A stretch of DNA of 64,000 nucleotides, from positions 8,652,001 to 8,716,000 of the forward strand of contig NZ_CP022203.1 in the NCBI RefSeq assembly GCF_002305895.1, read 5' to 3'. The translations under genes and the position numbers were made by a program. The DNA comes from Corallococcus macrosporus DSM 14697 (lineage in GTDB: Bacteria > Myxococcota > Myxococcia > Myxococcales > Myxococcaceae). The number at the start of each line of letters is the position of its first letter. The stretch's first letter is position 1. Below the pieces are notes generated by a model. The model was not told where the DNA came from, made no database searches, and saw only the letters and a program-made list of their open reading frames with translations. Positions 52,276 through 61,041 of this stretch are shown here, in pieces.

Positions 52276-53565
52276 ATGCCTGTGTCCGCACAAAAGCAGG
52301 AAGAGACCGGAGTCCCCGCCCACGCGCAGGCGGGCCGCTGCCCTCACCTGGGCGCCCAGTACAACCCCTTCGCCGGCCCCCACGTGGAGGACCCACACGG
52401 CTTCTTCGAGAAGCTGCGCAAGGACGAGCCCGTCACGTTCAGCCCCATGCTGAACATGTGGCTGGTCAGCCGCTTCGAGGACATCTCCCAGGTGCTGAAG
52501 AGCCCGGCGCAGTACTCCAACCGGGACATGCTCGTCAGCGGCACGCACCTGACGGACGAGGCCAAGGCCGTGCTCGACCAGGGCTTCCCCACCGCGCACG
52601 TGCTGCTGGGCATGGACCCGCCGGAGCACACCCGGCTGCGCCGCCTGATGAACCGGGGCTTCACCGCGCAGCGCATCAACGGCATGGCGCCCTTCATCCG
52701 GGAGATGGCCTCCACCCTGGTGGACCGCTTCGCGAAGGAGGGGCAGGCGGACCTGGTGACGCAGTTGGCCTGGCCGCTGCCCGTCCACGTCATCCTCGGC
52801 GTCATGGGCGTGCCGCAGGAGGACGTCTGGAGAATCAAGCGCTGGAGCTCGGACTGGCAGCAGCTCGTCTTCGAGTACGTGGAGCCGGAGCGCCAGGTGG
52901 AGATGGCGAAGGGCGTCATCGAGTTCCAGCAGTACTGCATCCGCCTCATCGAGGACCGGAAGAAGAACCCCCGGGAGGACCTCACGAGCTACCTGGTGGC
53001 CGTGGAGAACGACGGCGAGGCGCTGAGCATGCACGAGCTGGTGATGGCCGTGGGCGCGTCCATGCTGTCGGCCGGCCACGAGTCCACCACCGCGCTGATG
53101 GCCAACGCCTGGAAGGTGGCCCTCCAGCACGGCCTGTGGCAGCGCCTGCGCGACCACCGGGAGCTGGTGCCGAAGTTCCTCGAGGAGTCCAGCCGCTACG
53201 ACTCCGTCTCCCACGCCATGATTCGCACCGCGAAGGAGGACGTGGAGCTGAGCGGGGTGAAGATTCCCGCGGGCGCGCGCCTGCTGCTCCTCTTCGCCGC
53301 CGGCAGCCGGGACGAGTCCCTCTGCCCCCACGCCAACACGCTGGACCTGGACCGGGAGAAGGTGCCCCAGCACCTCACCTACGGCCGAGGCACCCACTTC
53401 TGCCTGGGCGCCCCCCTGGCCCGGCTCCAGTTCGAAATCACCACGAACGTCCTCCTGGACCGGCTGCCAGACCCGAAGCTCGTCCCCGGCCAGGACTTCG
53501 GCACCTGGCAGAGCCTGGTGCTGCGGCAGATGAAGCACCTGAAGGTGGAGTGGACCCCTACCTGA
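52276..53565 (+). CDS. Cytochrome P450
   Basis: 429-residue soluble bacterial P450 monooxygenase. The I-helix oxygen-binding motif is AGHESTT (near residue 273), the ExxR motif of the K helix is in EESSRYDS, and the haem-binding loop is GRGTHFCLGAPLAR, with the Cys ligand near residue 376. The substrate is unknown. The ATG at 52276 (MPVSAQKQEETG) was preferred to one at 52210 whose extension is not P450-like. A fatty acid desaturase gene follows after 310 bp with its own likely promoter. No ferredoxin or reductase is beside it. Confidence 0.93.
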   Translation: MPVSAQKQEETGVPAHAQAGRCPHLGAQYNPFAGPHVEDPHGFFEKLRKDEPVTFSPMLNMWLVSRFEDISQVLKSPAQYSNRDMLVSGTHLTDEAKAVLDQGFPTAHVLLGMDPPEHTRLRRLMNRGFTAQRINGMAPFIREMASTLVDRFAKEGQADLVTQLAWPLPVHVILGVMGVPQEDVWRIKRWSSDWQQLVFEYVEPERQVEMAKGVIEFQQYCIRLIEDRKKNPREDLTSYLVAVENDGEALSMHELVMAVGASMLSAGHESTTALMANAWKVALQHGLWQRLRDHRELVPKFLEESSRYDSVSHAMIRTAKEDVELSGVKIPAGARLLLLFAAGSRDESLCPHANTLDLDREKVPQHLTYGRGTHFCLGAPLARLQFEITTNVLLDRLPDPKLVPGQDFGTWQSLVLRQMKHLKVEWTPT

Positions 53566-53589
53566 GCCCACCCCACCCCGGGATGAACC

Positions 53590-53623
53590 AGGGCCTGGCG
53601 ACCGACACCGGTCTCCAGGCCCT
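53590..53623 (+). terminator. Hairpin after the P450 gene
   Basis: AGGGCCTGG at 53590-53598 and CCAGGCCCT at 53615-53623 form a perfect 9-bp stem 25 nt past the P450 stop. There is no T-run, so the terminator call rests on the stem and its place. Confidence 0.5.
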
Positions 53624-53767
53624 CGTCATGTCCGGAGCCCGCGATTTCGGGCTCGAAGCGGACGATTTCCTACAAAGAAGGGTAGAAACCCACCCCACCT
53701 TGAGTGAATGGGCGGGACAAAAGCGACCCCCATGGGGTACAGGAGGACCCGAATCACCACGCTCACT

Positions 53768-53789
53768 CTGGAACGCGTGCATTCCAGAA
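53768..53789. promoter_or_regulatory. Inverted repeat upstream of the desaturase gene
   Basis: TCTGGAA at 53768-53774 and TTCCAGA at 53783-53789, perfect 7-bp arms with an 8-nt centre, lie 87 bp upstream of the desaturase ATG and just before an AT-rich stretch (AAAGAATTTTCTTG). This suits a dimeric regulator near the promoter. The rest of 53566-53875 has no gene. Confidence 0.45.
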
Positions 53790-53875
53790 AGAATTTTCTT
53801 GCCTCACCACCCATTTCCGCGAGAAAGAGTCCAGGAACACCCTGCTTCCGAGTAAAGCAGAAGGAGCCCCCCGAC

Positions 53876-54928
53876 ATGTACGCTCAAGTGGTGGATGAGG
53901 CCGACATTCAGTACGCGCACCGAGTGGACCGCAAGGCGCTGGCGGCCATCACCCGGGAGATGTCCAAGGTGAACAATGGTCGGGCGCTGTGGGCGCTCGC
54001 CTGCCAGTGGCTGGTCATCGTCGCGGCATTTGCCTTCGTCGTCCTCGTGGACCGCTGGTGGGCCTGGCCGCTGGCGGCGGTGCTCATCGCCACGCGGCAG
54101 CACGCCATGCTCGCGCTGATGCACGAGGCGGCGCACTACCACTTCCTGTCCAACCGCAAGGTGTCGGACGTGGTCAGCGACCTGCTCTGCGCCTTCCCGC
54201 TGAACATGACGACGGCGGGCTACCGGCACGAGCACATGCTGCACCACCGGTATGTGAATACGGACAAGGACCCGTACCTCGCCGGGCAGCTGGTGGACGC
54301 CTCCTGGCACTTCCCCCGCACGCCGATGCGCGCCACGGCCGTGTTCCTGGCGGACGCGCTGGGCCTGTACGCCCCCAACCACCTGAAGGTGGTGCTGCCC
54401 TGGACGTACTGGGGCCGCCTGGTGGGCCGCGCCCAGCCGCGCATCACCCCGATGGAGCACCTGCGCTACTGGCTGTACGTGGCCACGCTCGTCACGGTGC
54501 TGGTGACGACGGGCGCGTGGCTGCACTGGCTGCTGCTGTGGGTGATGCCGACGACGACGGTGATGATGGCCTTCTTCCGGATGCGCGCCCTGGGTGAGCA
54601 CCCCATCGAGGAGAGCACCTCCGGTGACGAGACGCGCGAGACGCGCGACGTGCTGGGCACCGCGCTGGAGAACTTCTTCATCGCGCCGCTCAACGTGAAC
54701 CTCCACCTCACCCACCACGCCTTCCCCTCCGTGCCCTTCTACAACCTGCCCGCCATGCACGAGCAGCTCGACAAGGCCGGCCTGCTGGAGGACGGGGTGA
54801 ACCAGTTCGACACGTACCTGGGCAAGGAGAACAGCCTCATCCAGTACCTCACGCGTGAGCCGGAGGCCTCCGCCGCCGCGGCGGCCGCGTCCCAGCAGCC
54901 GCGCCTGGTCCAGCCGCTCCACTCGTGA
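53876..54928 (+). CDS. Membrane fatty acid desaturase
   Basis: 350-residue integral membrane desaturase. The three His boxes that bind the di-iron centre are present: HEAAHYH (near residue 83), HEHMLHH (near 120) and HLTHH (near 280). At least four hydrophobic helices surround them, for example LWALACQWLVIVAAFAFVVLV. It would introduce a double bond into membrane lipid acyl chains or a related lipid; the position cannot be predicted. The ATG at 53876 follows AAGGAG by 10 nt; upstream frame sequence is not family-like. The Ala-rich tail is probably disordered. Confidence 0.92.
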   Translation: MYAQVVDEADIQYAHRVDRKALAAITREMSKVNNGRALWALACQWLVIVAAFAFVVLVDRWWAWPLAAVLIATRQHAMLALMHEAAHYHFLSNRKVSDVVSDLLCAFPLNMTTAGYRHEHMLHHRYVNTDKDPYLAGQLVDASWHFPRTPMRATAVFLADALGLYAPNHLKVVLPWTYWGRLVGRAQPRITPMEHLRYWLYVATLVTVLVTTGAWLHWLLLWVMPTTTVMMAFFRMRALGEHPIEESTSGDETRETRDVLGTALENFFIAPLNVNLHLTHHAFPSVPFYNLPAMHEQLDKAGLLEDGVNQFDTYLGKENSLIQYLTREPEASAAAAAASQQPRLVQPLHS

Positions 54929-55021
54929 GGAGCGCCGCGAGCCTGTGCGCCTCGCGCGGTGCCATCCAGGTGTAGCCGGGGGGCTCCACCCAGGATGGCC
55001 AGCGAGGCGTCAGGCCCGCGG

Positions 55022-55996
55022 TCAGAAGCGCCGCAGGGAGGACCAGGGGAAGGGCTTCCAGAAGGGCGTCACCACGTCCTCGCCCTCCAGCGGAAACCAC
55101 GGCCCCAGCGCACCTTCCGCCGCCAGCACGTGGAAGTCCTGCGCGGGCATGAAGCCCTGCCCCAAGAGCGCCACCTTCTTCCCCGCCGCGCTGGCCGCCA
55201 CGTCCAGCACCAGCACCACGTGGCCCGGGCTGCCGCCCAGCACGAAGAAGTCCCCGGGCCGCACGTCCTCGCGCGAGGGCCGCCCCTTGAGCGACGCCAG
55301 CGAGTGCGTGCCCGCGTAGGTGAAGACCAGGTCCAGCCACGCGCGGAAGCTGGCGCGCGAGGCATCCGGCGCCGCGCCGCGCACCCACGCCACCTTCGAG
55401 CCCGACACCCGCGCCCGGTCTCCCTCCGCGTACCGCGACCAGGTGGCCAGGTGCCCGCTGGTGAAGCGGTAGGCGAGCCGCTCCCGCTGCTTGCCAGCCC
55501 AGAGCCACTCCGCGTGGAGGCGGATGACGGAGTCCGCGCACTGCTGGAGGTTGGCCGTCCCCACGTCCAGCTCCACCACCGCCGCCAGCCGGCTGTCGCC
55601 CGCCGCCAGAATCGTCGCGCCCTGGTGGCTGAGCACCGGCGTGCCCTCCGGCCGCAGCGGAAGTCCGCGCAGCCAGGCGCCGAAGGAATCCTTCGTCACC
55701 CCGACGCGCGTGTAACCCTCGGGGGGTGGCAGCGCGGACGCGAGCCAGCGCACCCGGGCCTGGGGTGACAACCAGGAGTACCGGGCCCGCTCCTCCTTCG
55801 TGGGCGCCCGGGGCTGGCCCTCCTCGCTGGCCCGTCCCGGTACCGGCAGCAGCAGCAACGCCAACCCGAGGAGCGTCCAGCACACCCTCCACGCTTCGGG
55901 ACGGCCAGCAGCGGACCAGGACGGGCGGGACGGGCGGGACGGGCGGGACGGGCGGGACGGGCGGGACGGGCGGAGCAGGCAATCGAACGTGGACAC
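55022..55996 (-). CDS. DUF4846 secreted protein with N-terminal RPS repeats
   Basis: 324-residue DUF4846 protein. Family features are clear: LQQCADSVIRLHAEWLWAGK, then SGHLATWSRYAEGDR, FTYAGTHSLASL, RPGDFFVLGGSPGHVVLVLDVA and MPAQDFHVLA. Function is not established. A hydrophobic segment (VCWTLLGLALLLLPVPGRAS, about 38-57) would direct export. Before it are five to six copies of the tripeptide Arg-Pro-Ser made by a 9-bp DNA repeat. The GTG at 55996 has GGGAG 11 nt upstream; a GTG at 55885 would skip the repeats, but its GGAGG is too close. The start is therefore uncertain by about 37 residues. It converges on the desaturase gene. Confidence 0.8.
   Translation of the reverse strand: MSTFDCLLRPSRPSRPSRPSRPSRPSWSAAGRPEAWRVCWTLLGLALLLLPVPGRASEEGQPRAPTKEERARYSWLSPQARVRWLASALPPPEGYTRVGVTKDSFGAWLRGLPLRPEGTPVLSHQGATILAAGDSRLAAVVELDVGTANLQQCADSVIRLHAEWLWAGKQRERLAYRFTSGHLATWSRYAEGDRARVSGSKVAWVRGAAPDASRASFRAWLDLVFTYAGTHSLASLKGRPSREDVRPGDFFVLGGSPGHVVLVLDVAASAAGKKVALLGQGFMPAQDFHVLAAEGALGPWFPLEGEDVVTPFWKPFPWSSLRRF
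55921..55974. repeat. 9-bp minisatellite, about six units
   Basis: Five perfect and one imperfect copy of ACGGGCGGG lie head to tail. They fall inside the DUF4846 reading frame and encode Arg-Pro-Ser repeats. As the unit is a multiple of three, gain or loss would not break the frame. Confidence 0.9.
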
Positions 55997-56179
55997 GCGG
56001 TGACAATCTCCCGGGAGCGAGGGGCGGCACGGCGGGTGGCGCCCCCGGTTGGAGGTTTGTCACGGCCCCGGGGTTCCCTCACGCCTCGACGCCCCCGGGG
56101 CCCAGGGGACGGGTCCACCGCTGAACGCTCGCGGTTCACCGGGCGTGCGCGTCTGGGAGCGAGCACTACCTTCAAACAT

Positions 56180-56779
56180 ATGCGCCGTCAGGCGAGCCTC
56201 GCGCTGCTCAACACCTTGTCGCTCACCCGGCTGCCCCTGGCGGTTGCGTTCATCGCCATGCCCGACGCGTGGGTCCGCGCGGGGCTGGTGATGCTGGCCG
56301 CCTTCACCGACTTCCTGGATGGCTGGATTGCCCGGCACAAGGGGCTGAGCACCCGGCTGGGCGCGCTCATCGACCCGGTGGCGGACCGCGCCTTCATGGT
56401 GACGGCCATCATCGTCTGCTACCTCGACGGGCTCATCAGCGGCGTGGCGGTGCTGCTGCTGGTGATACGGGACCTTGGCACCACCGTGGGCTTCTTCGTC
56501 GCCCGGCTGGCGCCGCGGCTGCGGCATGTCGAGCTGAAGGCCCGGAGGCTCGGCAAGGCCGTCACCTCGCTGCAACTGCTGACGCTGCTGTGCGTGCTGC
56601 TGTTTCCGCCCGCGGTGGCGCCCCTGGTGGCGCTCATCGGCGTGCTGTCGCTCGCGTCCGTGGTGGACTACTCCCGGGCGGTGCTGAAGGCCCGGGAGCG
56701 GGGCGCCGGGGCGCGGCGGATGAAGCCGGAGTCCGGCGCGGCGCCTCCGACCTCCTCGCTGCCCTCCGTGCGCAAGTAG
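56180..56779 (+). CDS. CDP-alcohol phosphatidyltransferase
   Basis: 199-residue membrane enzyme of the CDP-alcohol phosphatidyltransferase family, which joins a CDP-linked lipid to a small alcohol to make phospholipid. The motif D-G-x2-A-R-x8-G-x3-D-x3-D is complete in DGWIARHKGLSTRLGALIDPVADR (about residues 47-70). About five or six hydrophobic helices are visible. The ATG at 56180 is at the start of family-like sequence; the 60 in-frame codons upstream have no match. Whether it makes phosphatidylglycerol phosphate or another lipid cannot be told. The Pro/Ser-rich tail is likely disordered. Confidence 0.9.
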   Translation: MRRQASLALLNTLSLTRLPLAVAFIAMPDAWVRAGLVMLAAFTDFLDGWIARHKGLSTRLGALIDPVADRAFMVTAIIVCYLDGLISGVAVLLLVIRDLGTTVGFFVARLAPRLRHVELKARRLGKAVTSLQLLTLLCVLLFPPAVAPLVALIGVLSLASVVDYSRAVLKARERGAGARRMKPESGAAPPTSSLPSVRK

Positions 56780-56783
56780 CCCG

Positions 56784-56797
56784 GAGGCCCGCGCCTC
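56784..56797. terminator. Small hairpin between convergent genes
   Basis: GAGGC and GCCTC arms of 5 bp lie in the 16-bp gap between the phosphatidyltransferase stop and the stop of the opposing small gene. Weak candidate. Confidence 0.25.
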
Positions 56798-57017
56798 ACG
56801 GCTGCGCCGCCGAGTCCGCGGCCTGGGCTTCGGGCAGGCCCAGCACCCGGGCCCGCTCGGTGGCGATGGCGGAGCGCTCCCCTTCCGTCATCTCCATCCA
56901 GACTTCATCCATGTCGTCGAGCAGGCCGTCCTCCTCTTGTGAGTCGCCTTCGGGATGCCGGGCTCGGGCGAGCCGCAGCTTGTTCAGGAGTGCGCGGTAA
57001 CGGTCGTAAGCGGACAT
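56796..57017 (-). CDS. Small acidic hypothetical protein
   Basis: 73-residue protein with a basic helix first (YRALLNKLRLARARH) and a strongly acidic middle (DSQEEDGLLDDMDEVWMEMTEGE), then a short helix and a Gln/Ala-rich end. No signal or membrane segment. The ATG at 57017 (MSAYDRYR) has GGGAACC just upstream in the transcript; longer starts are not convincing. The frame's amino-acid order is protein-like, and the codons carry the high third-position GC of its neighbours. Function unknown. It may be transcribed with the gene that ends 69 bp upstream. Confidence 0.6.
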   Translation of the reverse strand: MSAYDRYRALLNKLRLARARHPEGDSQEEDGLLDDMDEVWMEMTEGERSAIATERARVLGLPEAQAADSAAQP

Positions 57018-57085
57018 GATGGGAACCTCCCCCTCGGGACGAGCATCGGGCGTGCGACTGACGAAGCCTGACTGGGCCGGACACC

Positions 57086-57742
57086 TCACTTTCCGGCTGG
57101 GGAGGGCGGGAGCACGGAAATCTCCGTCGTCCGTTCCTCACCCACCATGTCCACCACCGCGCGGACCTGGTCGCCAGGCTGGAGCTTGCGCAGGGCGATG
57201 TTGCGGCCGTCCTGGCGCACCCGCGTCTGGGAGTCCACGCGCAGCGTCAGCGGCGGGCCCTCTCCCACGGCGATGGCCACCTCCGTGTCGCCCACCGAGC
57301 GCACCACGCCCGTGTAGACGGCGTCCACCACGGCCGTCCCGGGAGGCGACGGCACGTTCGAGCCCGCGGGCGGCACGTCACTGCCGAGCCCCGCCGCGCC
57401 AGTGCCCCCCGTCCCCTCCTGCGCGCCCGGGTCCTCCTGGGCGGCCGTCTCCCGCTGAGGACTCACCACCCGGGCGCCTGGAGGAATGCCCGCGCCGCCC
57501 GTGCCCGCCAACTGTCCACGGAGCTGCGTCACGTCCTGCCGGAGCTGCAGCAGCTCGGCGCGGAGCTGGTCCACTTCCCGCTGGAGCGCCGCGGCGTCCG
57601 CTGAAGACAGGGCCTGTCCCGCTGGCGCCTGCTCCGGCCGCGCGGGCCCCTGCTGCGTGTCCTGCGCCGTGGCTTCGCCGCCACAGAGCAGTATCGACGC
57701 CCCCGCGAGGCCCAACACCCACAAGCTTGCTTTGCGCAGCAT
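57086..57742 (-). CDS. Secreted coiled-coil protein of unknown function
   Basis: 218-residue exported protein. A signal peptide is clear (MLRKASLWVLGLAGASILLCGGEATAQ, cleaved after ATA). It is followed by a coiled coil with heptads (AALQREVDQLRAELLQLRQDVTQLRGQL, about 51-78), a Gly/Pro-rich linker, and a C-terminal beta domain (about 140-213) containing YTGVVRSVGDTEVAIAV and LQPGDQVRAVVDM, which looks like an OB- or DUF5666-type fold. The ATG at 57742 has AGGTCAGGG upstream in the transcript. The opposing DsbA gene begins 288 bp away; the gap holds no supported gene. Confidence 0.75.
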   Translation of the reverse strand: MLRKASLWVLGLAGASILLCGGEATAQDTQQGPARPEQAPAGQALSSADAAALQREVDQLRAELLQLRQDVTQLRGQLAGTGGAGIPPGARVVSPQRETAAQEDPGAQEGTGGTGAAGLGSDVPPAGSNVPSPPGTAVVDAVYTGVVRSVGDTEVAIAVGEGPPLTLRVDSQTRVRQDGRNIALRKLQPGDQVRAVVDMVGEERTTEISVLPPSPAGK

Positions 57743-58030
57743 GAGGCCCTGACCTCCTTTCCGCATCAAAGGTGGGGATTGCCGGGTGACGGACAACCAC
57801 CGGCCCGGCCGGGGTGCGCTGGGAGAACCACCGGCCGGGCGGGCAACGGGCTGCTCCCCTGGGAGCCCCCGCTTCATCGCGCGCCGGCGTCTCGGAAAGT
57901 CATCCGAAATACGCGCTGAAACTCCGGGCCGCCTCGCCTCACTCCTGGGCGCCGGGCCGGAATGAGCCTGGTCCGGTGGTGTCACGCGAAGAACGCGGCG
58001 CCACGGGTGTGTCCTTTTCAGGAGAACACC

Positions 58031-59350
58031 ATGTCCAAGTCGTCTGTCTGGGTGAGTCTGGGTGTCGGGCTGGCGTTGGGTTTCGCGGGAGGGCGCGTGG
58101 CGCGGCCCACGGAGCTGGCCACGGGCACGGCCCACGCGGCCAACGTCGCGGCGAAGGCGCCAGCGCCAGGCGCGCGGCCTCGTCCGCCGATTTCGCCCAC
58201 CGTCTACAAGGTCCCCGTGAACGGCTCCCCCACGGCGGGGCCGGAGGACGCGCTCGTCACGCTAGTGGAGTTCTCCGACTATGAATGCCCGTTCTGCGCG
58301 CGCGGCAACGGCACGGTGAAGCTGCTCCAGGAGCGCTATGGCCGCAACCTGCGCGTGGTGATGAAGCACCACCCGCTGGCCAACCACCCGCGCGCCCGGC
58401 CCGCCGCGCTGGCGGCGCTGGCCGCCGGTGAGCAGGGCAGGTTCTGGGAGATGCATGAGGCGCTCTTCGCCAACCCGCGCGCGCTGAGTGAAGCCGACCT
58501 GGAGCGCTACGCCATGAGCGTGGGCCTCGACGTCTCGCGCTGGAACCAGGACCGCGCGGACCCGAAGCTGGCGGAGCGCATCCGTCAGGACGAGGCCCTG
58601 GCGATGCAGTTGGGCGCCACGGGCACGCCGGCCTTCTACGTGAATGGCCGCCTCATCAGCGGCGCGCAGCCCCTGGAGGTCTTCACCGGCGTGGTGGATG
58701 AGGAGCTGAGCAAGGCGGAGGCCCTGGTGCGCACGGGCGTGCGGCCGTCGGAGGTGTACGCGCGCACCATCGCCGCCGGAAGGGAAAGCCCGCCCACGCA
58801 GCAGGCGATGCCCGCGGAGCCGGCCCTCCAGCAGGTGGACGTGGGCACCGCGCCGACCCGCGGCCCCGCCGACGCCCCGGTGACGGTCGTGGCCTTCTCC
58901 GACTTCGAGTGCCCGTTCTGCGCCCGCGTGGTGCCGACGATGAAGGCGCTGGAGGCGGCCTACCCTGGCAAGCTGCGCGTGGCCTTCAAGCACCAGCCCC
59001 TGGCGCGGCACCCGAACGCGAAGCTGGCGGCGGAGGCGGCCATGGAGGCGCACGCGCAGGGCCGGTTCTGGGAGTTCCACGACGTGCTCTTCGCCAACCA
59101 GCGCGACCTGGACCGGGCGTCGCTGGAGGGCTACGCGCGACAGGTGGGCCTGGACGTGGGCCGCTTCAACGCGGCGCTGGACTCGCGCAAGCATGACGCG
59201 CACGTGTCCGCGGACGTCGCGCAGGCCATGCGCGTGGGCGCGACAGGCACGCCCACGTTCTTCATCAACGGCCGTCCGGTGACGGGCGCCCGGCCGGTGG
59301 AGCACTTCCGCGCCATCATCGACGACGAGCTGCGGAAGGCGGCGCGGTAG
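58031..59350 (+). CDS. Double DsbA-type thioredoxin-fold protein
   Basis: 439-residue exported or membrane-anchored thiol oxidoreductase with two DsbA-like domains in tandem. Both carry the same active site, CPFC: FSDYECPFCARGN near residue 88 and FSDFECPFCARVV near 294. Each is followed by a long helical insert and a cis-Pro loop, ATGTPAFYVNGR and ATGTPTFFINGR. The N-terminus (VWVSLGVGLALGFAGGRVA) is a signal anchor. The domains are close to each other in sequence, so they arose by duplication. Probable role: disulfide formation or isomerisation in the periplasm. The ATG at 58031 follows AGGAGAACACC, a good site. Confidence 0.92.
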   Translation: MSKSSVWVSLGVGLALGFAGGRVARPTELATGTAHAANVAAKAPAPGARPRPPISPTVYKVPVNGSPTAGPEDALVTLVEFSDYECPFCARGNGTVKLLQERYGRNLRVVMKHHPLANHPRARPAALAALAAGEQGRFWEMHEALFANPRALSEADLERYAMSVGLDVSRWNQDRADPKLAERIRQDEALAMQLGATGTPAFYVNGRLISGAQPLEVFTGVVDEELSKAEALVRTGVRPSEVYARTIAAGRESPPTQQAMPAEPALQQVDVGTAPTRGPADAPVTVVAFSDFECPFCARVVPTMKALEAAYPGKLRVAFKHQPLARHPNAKLAAEAAMEAHAQGRFWEFHDVLFANQRDLDRASLEGYARQVGLDVGRFNAALDSRKHDAHVSADVAQAMRVGATGTPTFFINGRPVTGARPVEHFRAIIDDELRKAAR

Positions 59351-59351
59351 C

Positions 59352-60929
59352 TCACGGCGCCGGGGGCGCGGTCTCCGAGACCGTGGCCTCCGGCTCCGGC
59401 GGCGGCCTCAACACGCCCACGTTCGTCACCTCGCGGGCGTTGACGTTGAACTCCACGTATCCATTGGACGTGTGCAGCACATGCTTCCCCGGCTTCAAGC
59501 CCGGCACGAAGATGCTGCCGTCCAGACGGGTGAAGTGCGACGCGCCCACCCACTCGTTGTTGACGGTGACCTCCTGCCGGTGGCCGAAGAGCTGCTCGCC
59601 CCTGAAGACCATCGTCCCGGCGACGGCGCCCGTCTCCTCCAGGTGGAGGTCGACGGAGACACGCGCGTCCTTCCCACCCCGGACGACAGCGCTGCCCGCG
59701 CGGCCATCCGCCGTCCACGCATAGATGCGCCCCGCCCCCACCCGAGGCTTCACCACGAATCCGGCGCCATCGAAGCGGACCTGCGCGTGGTCCGTCGGTG
59801 AGTTGCCACACCCTCGGCCCTTGGGTCCGGGCTTCTCCGCTCCAATCCAGACCCCGTCCGCCGGCGTGCCATCCGCGAGGAAGACGCGGCCGGAGACCTC
59901 GAACTCCCCAGGATCCAAGAAGGCCCATGGGAACACCCTCCCCTCTTCCTTCAACTCGGCGAAGGGAAACGCGATGACCGCCGGCACCTCGGGCGCCAGC
60001 GTCACGGCCTTGCTCCCGTACACAACCCGCCCGTTGCGCCGGCCCCGCATGGAGACGGAATGACGCCCCGACTCGGTGATGCCCGTGTAGGTGCCGTCCG
60101 GCTGGAGCGTGAGCGGGGTATTCGCGTGGACGTACTCCACCGCCTCCTCCGCCCCACGCTTGTGGCGCAGCACCGGCTTGACGGTGATGGGAACGAACGC
60201 GGCCAACTGGAAATCGAACCGCCGCACCTCGCCAGCGCTCAGCGCCGAGTCCAGGGAGCGGTCGAACGCCTCGCCCTGAGGCGTGAAGGGCGTGATGCTG
60301 ACGTAGGAGCCCGGCGTCACGCCATCCAGCGTGTAGCGCCCCTGCGCATCCGTCGTGGACCCACTGGGCGTCATCTCCAGCAGCATGGGGTCCCCGGGCG
60401 CGACCAGCCGGACGCCCTCGGCGGGCGACCCGTCATGCCGGAGGACCTGTCCCTCCACGACAGCGCCCGGCGGCAGCTTCAGCTCCACGAAGAGCGTTCC
60501 TCCTGCCACCACGCCCACATCCCGCTCACAGGCTTCAGCGTGCCCGGCTCCGCGCGCGCAGACGGTCATCACGCCCGCTCCGGGCTCCAGGAAGGACGCC
60601 ACGCCCGACGCGTCCGTCAGCGCCGATTCGTCAGGCACCCGCCCCCCTGTCCCCGTCTCGAAGAGACCTCGGATGAGCGAGACACGGGCGCCCGCCAGCG
60701 GCGCACCGGTGTCCTTGGACACGGCCCGAACGCGAATCCACTCCGCCGGGCCATCCATCGTCGGCGGCGGCAACGGGAGCGGCGGCAGCGAGGGGAGCCG
60801 CGCGAACTCCGGGAAGGGCACCTCCACGAGCACCGGCCGCGCCATCCGCTCCGCGCGCCACATGCCCAGGCCCCCGAGCACCGTCGCCATGGCGCTCAGG
60901 CCAACGCCCCAACGAAACCCGTGCATCAT
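59352..60929 (-). CDS. Exported protein with carboxypeptidase-regulatory-like domains
   Basis: 525-residue protein with an N-terminal signal anchor (FRWGVGLSAMATVLGGLGMW) and then a chain of beta-sandwich domains of the carboxypeptidase-regulatory-like (CarboxypepD_reg) type. Segments such as GAVVEGQVLRHDGSPAEGVRL (about 177-197), TTDAQGRYTLDGVTPGSY and FEVSGRVFLADGTPADGVWI show the repeated G.V....G.P..G pattern. Such proteins are common in myxobacteria and are thought to sit at the surface or in the periplasm. The ATG pair at 60929/60926 gives the signal; both are plausible. Convergent with the DsbA gene, one base between the stops. Confidence 0.85.
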   Translation of the reverse strand: MMHGFRWGVGLSAMATVLGGLGMWRAERMARPVLVEVPFPEFARLPSLPPLPLPPPTMDGPAEWIRVRAVSKDTGAPLAGARVSLIRGLFETGTGGRVPDESALTDASGVASFLEPGAGVMTVCARGAGHAEACERDVGVVAGGTLFVELKLPPGAVVEGQVLRHDGSPAEGVRLVAPGDPMLLEMTPSGSTTDAQGRYTLDGVTPGSYVSITPFTPQGEAFDRSLDSALSAGEVRRFDFQLAAFVPITVKPVLRHKRGAEEAVEYVHANTPLTLQPDGTYTGITESGRHSVSMRGRRNGRVVYGSKAVTLAPEVPAVIAFPFAELKEEGRVFPWAFLDPGEFEVSGRVFLADGTPADGVWIGAEKPGPKGRGCGNSPTDHAQVRFDGAGFVVKPRVGAGRIYAWTADGRAGSAVVRGGKDARVSVDLHLEETGAVAGTMVFRGEQLFGHRQEVTVNNEWVGASHFTRLDGSIFVPGLKPGKHVLHTSNGYVEFNVNAREVTNVGVLRPPPEPEATVSETAPPAP

Positions 60930-61041
60930 GGAACGGCCCCCCAGCTCCAGAGATGGAACCGGGAGGCTATCACTCCGGGTCCGGATGGCGAACCGCGCCC
61001 CCGTCACGGGAGACGCGGAGCAGCCTCACCCGGGAGCGCGC

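Noticed and set aside
54929-55021. Protein-like minus-strand frame (WPSWVEPPGYTWMAP) between the desaturase and DUF4846 genes
   Set aside because: It lies in a different frame from DUF4846, overlaps the desaturase end, and matches no family I know.
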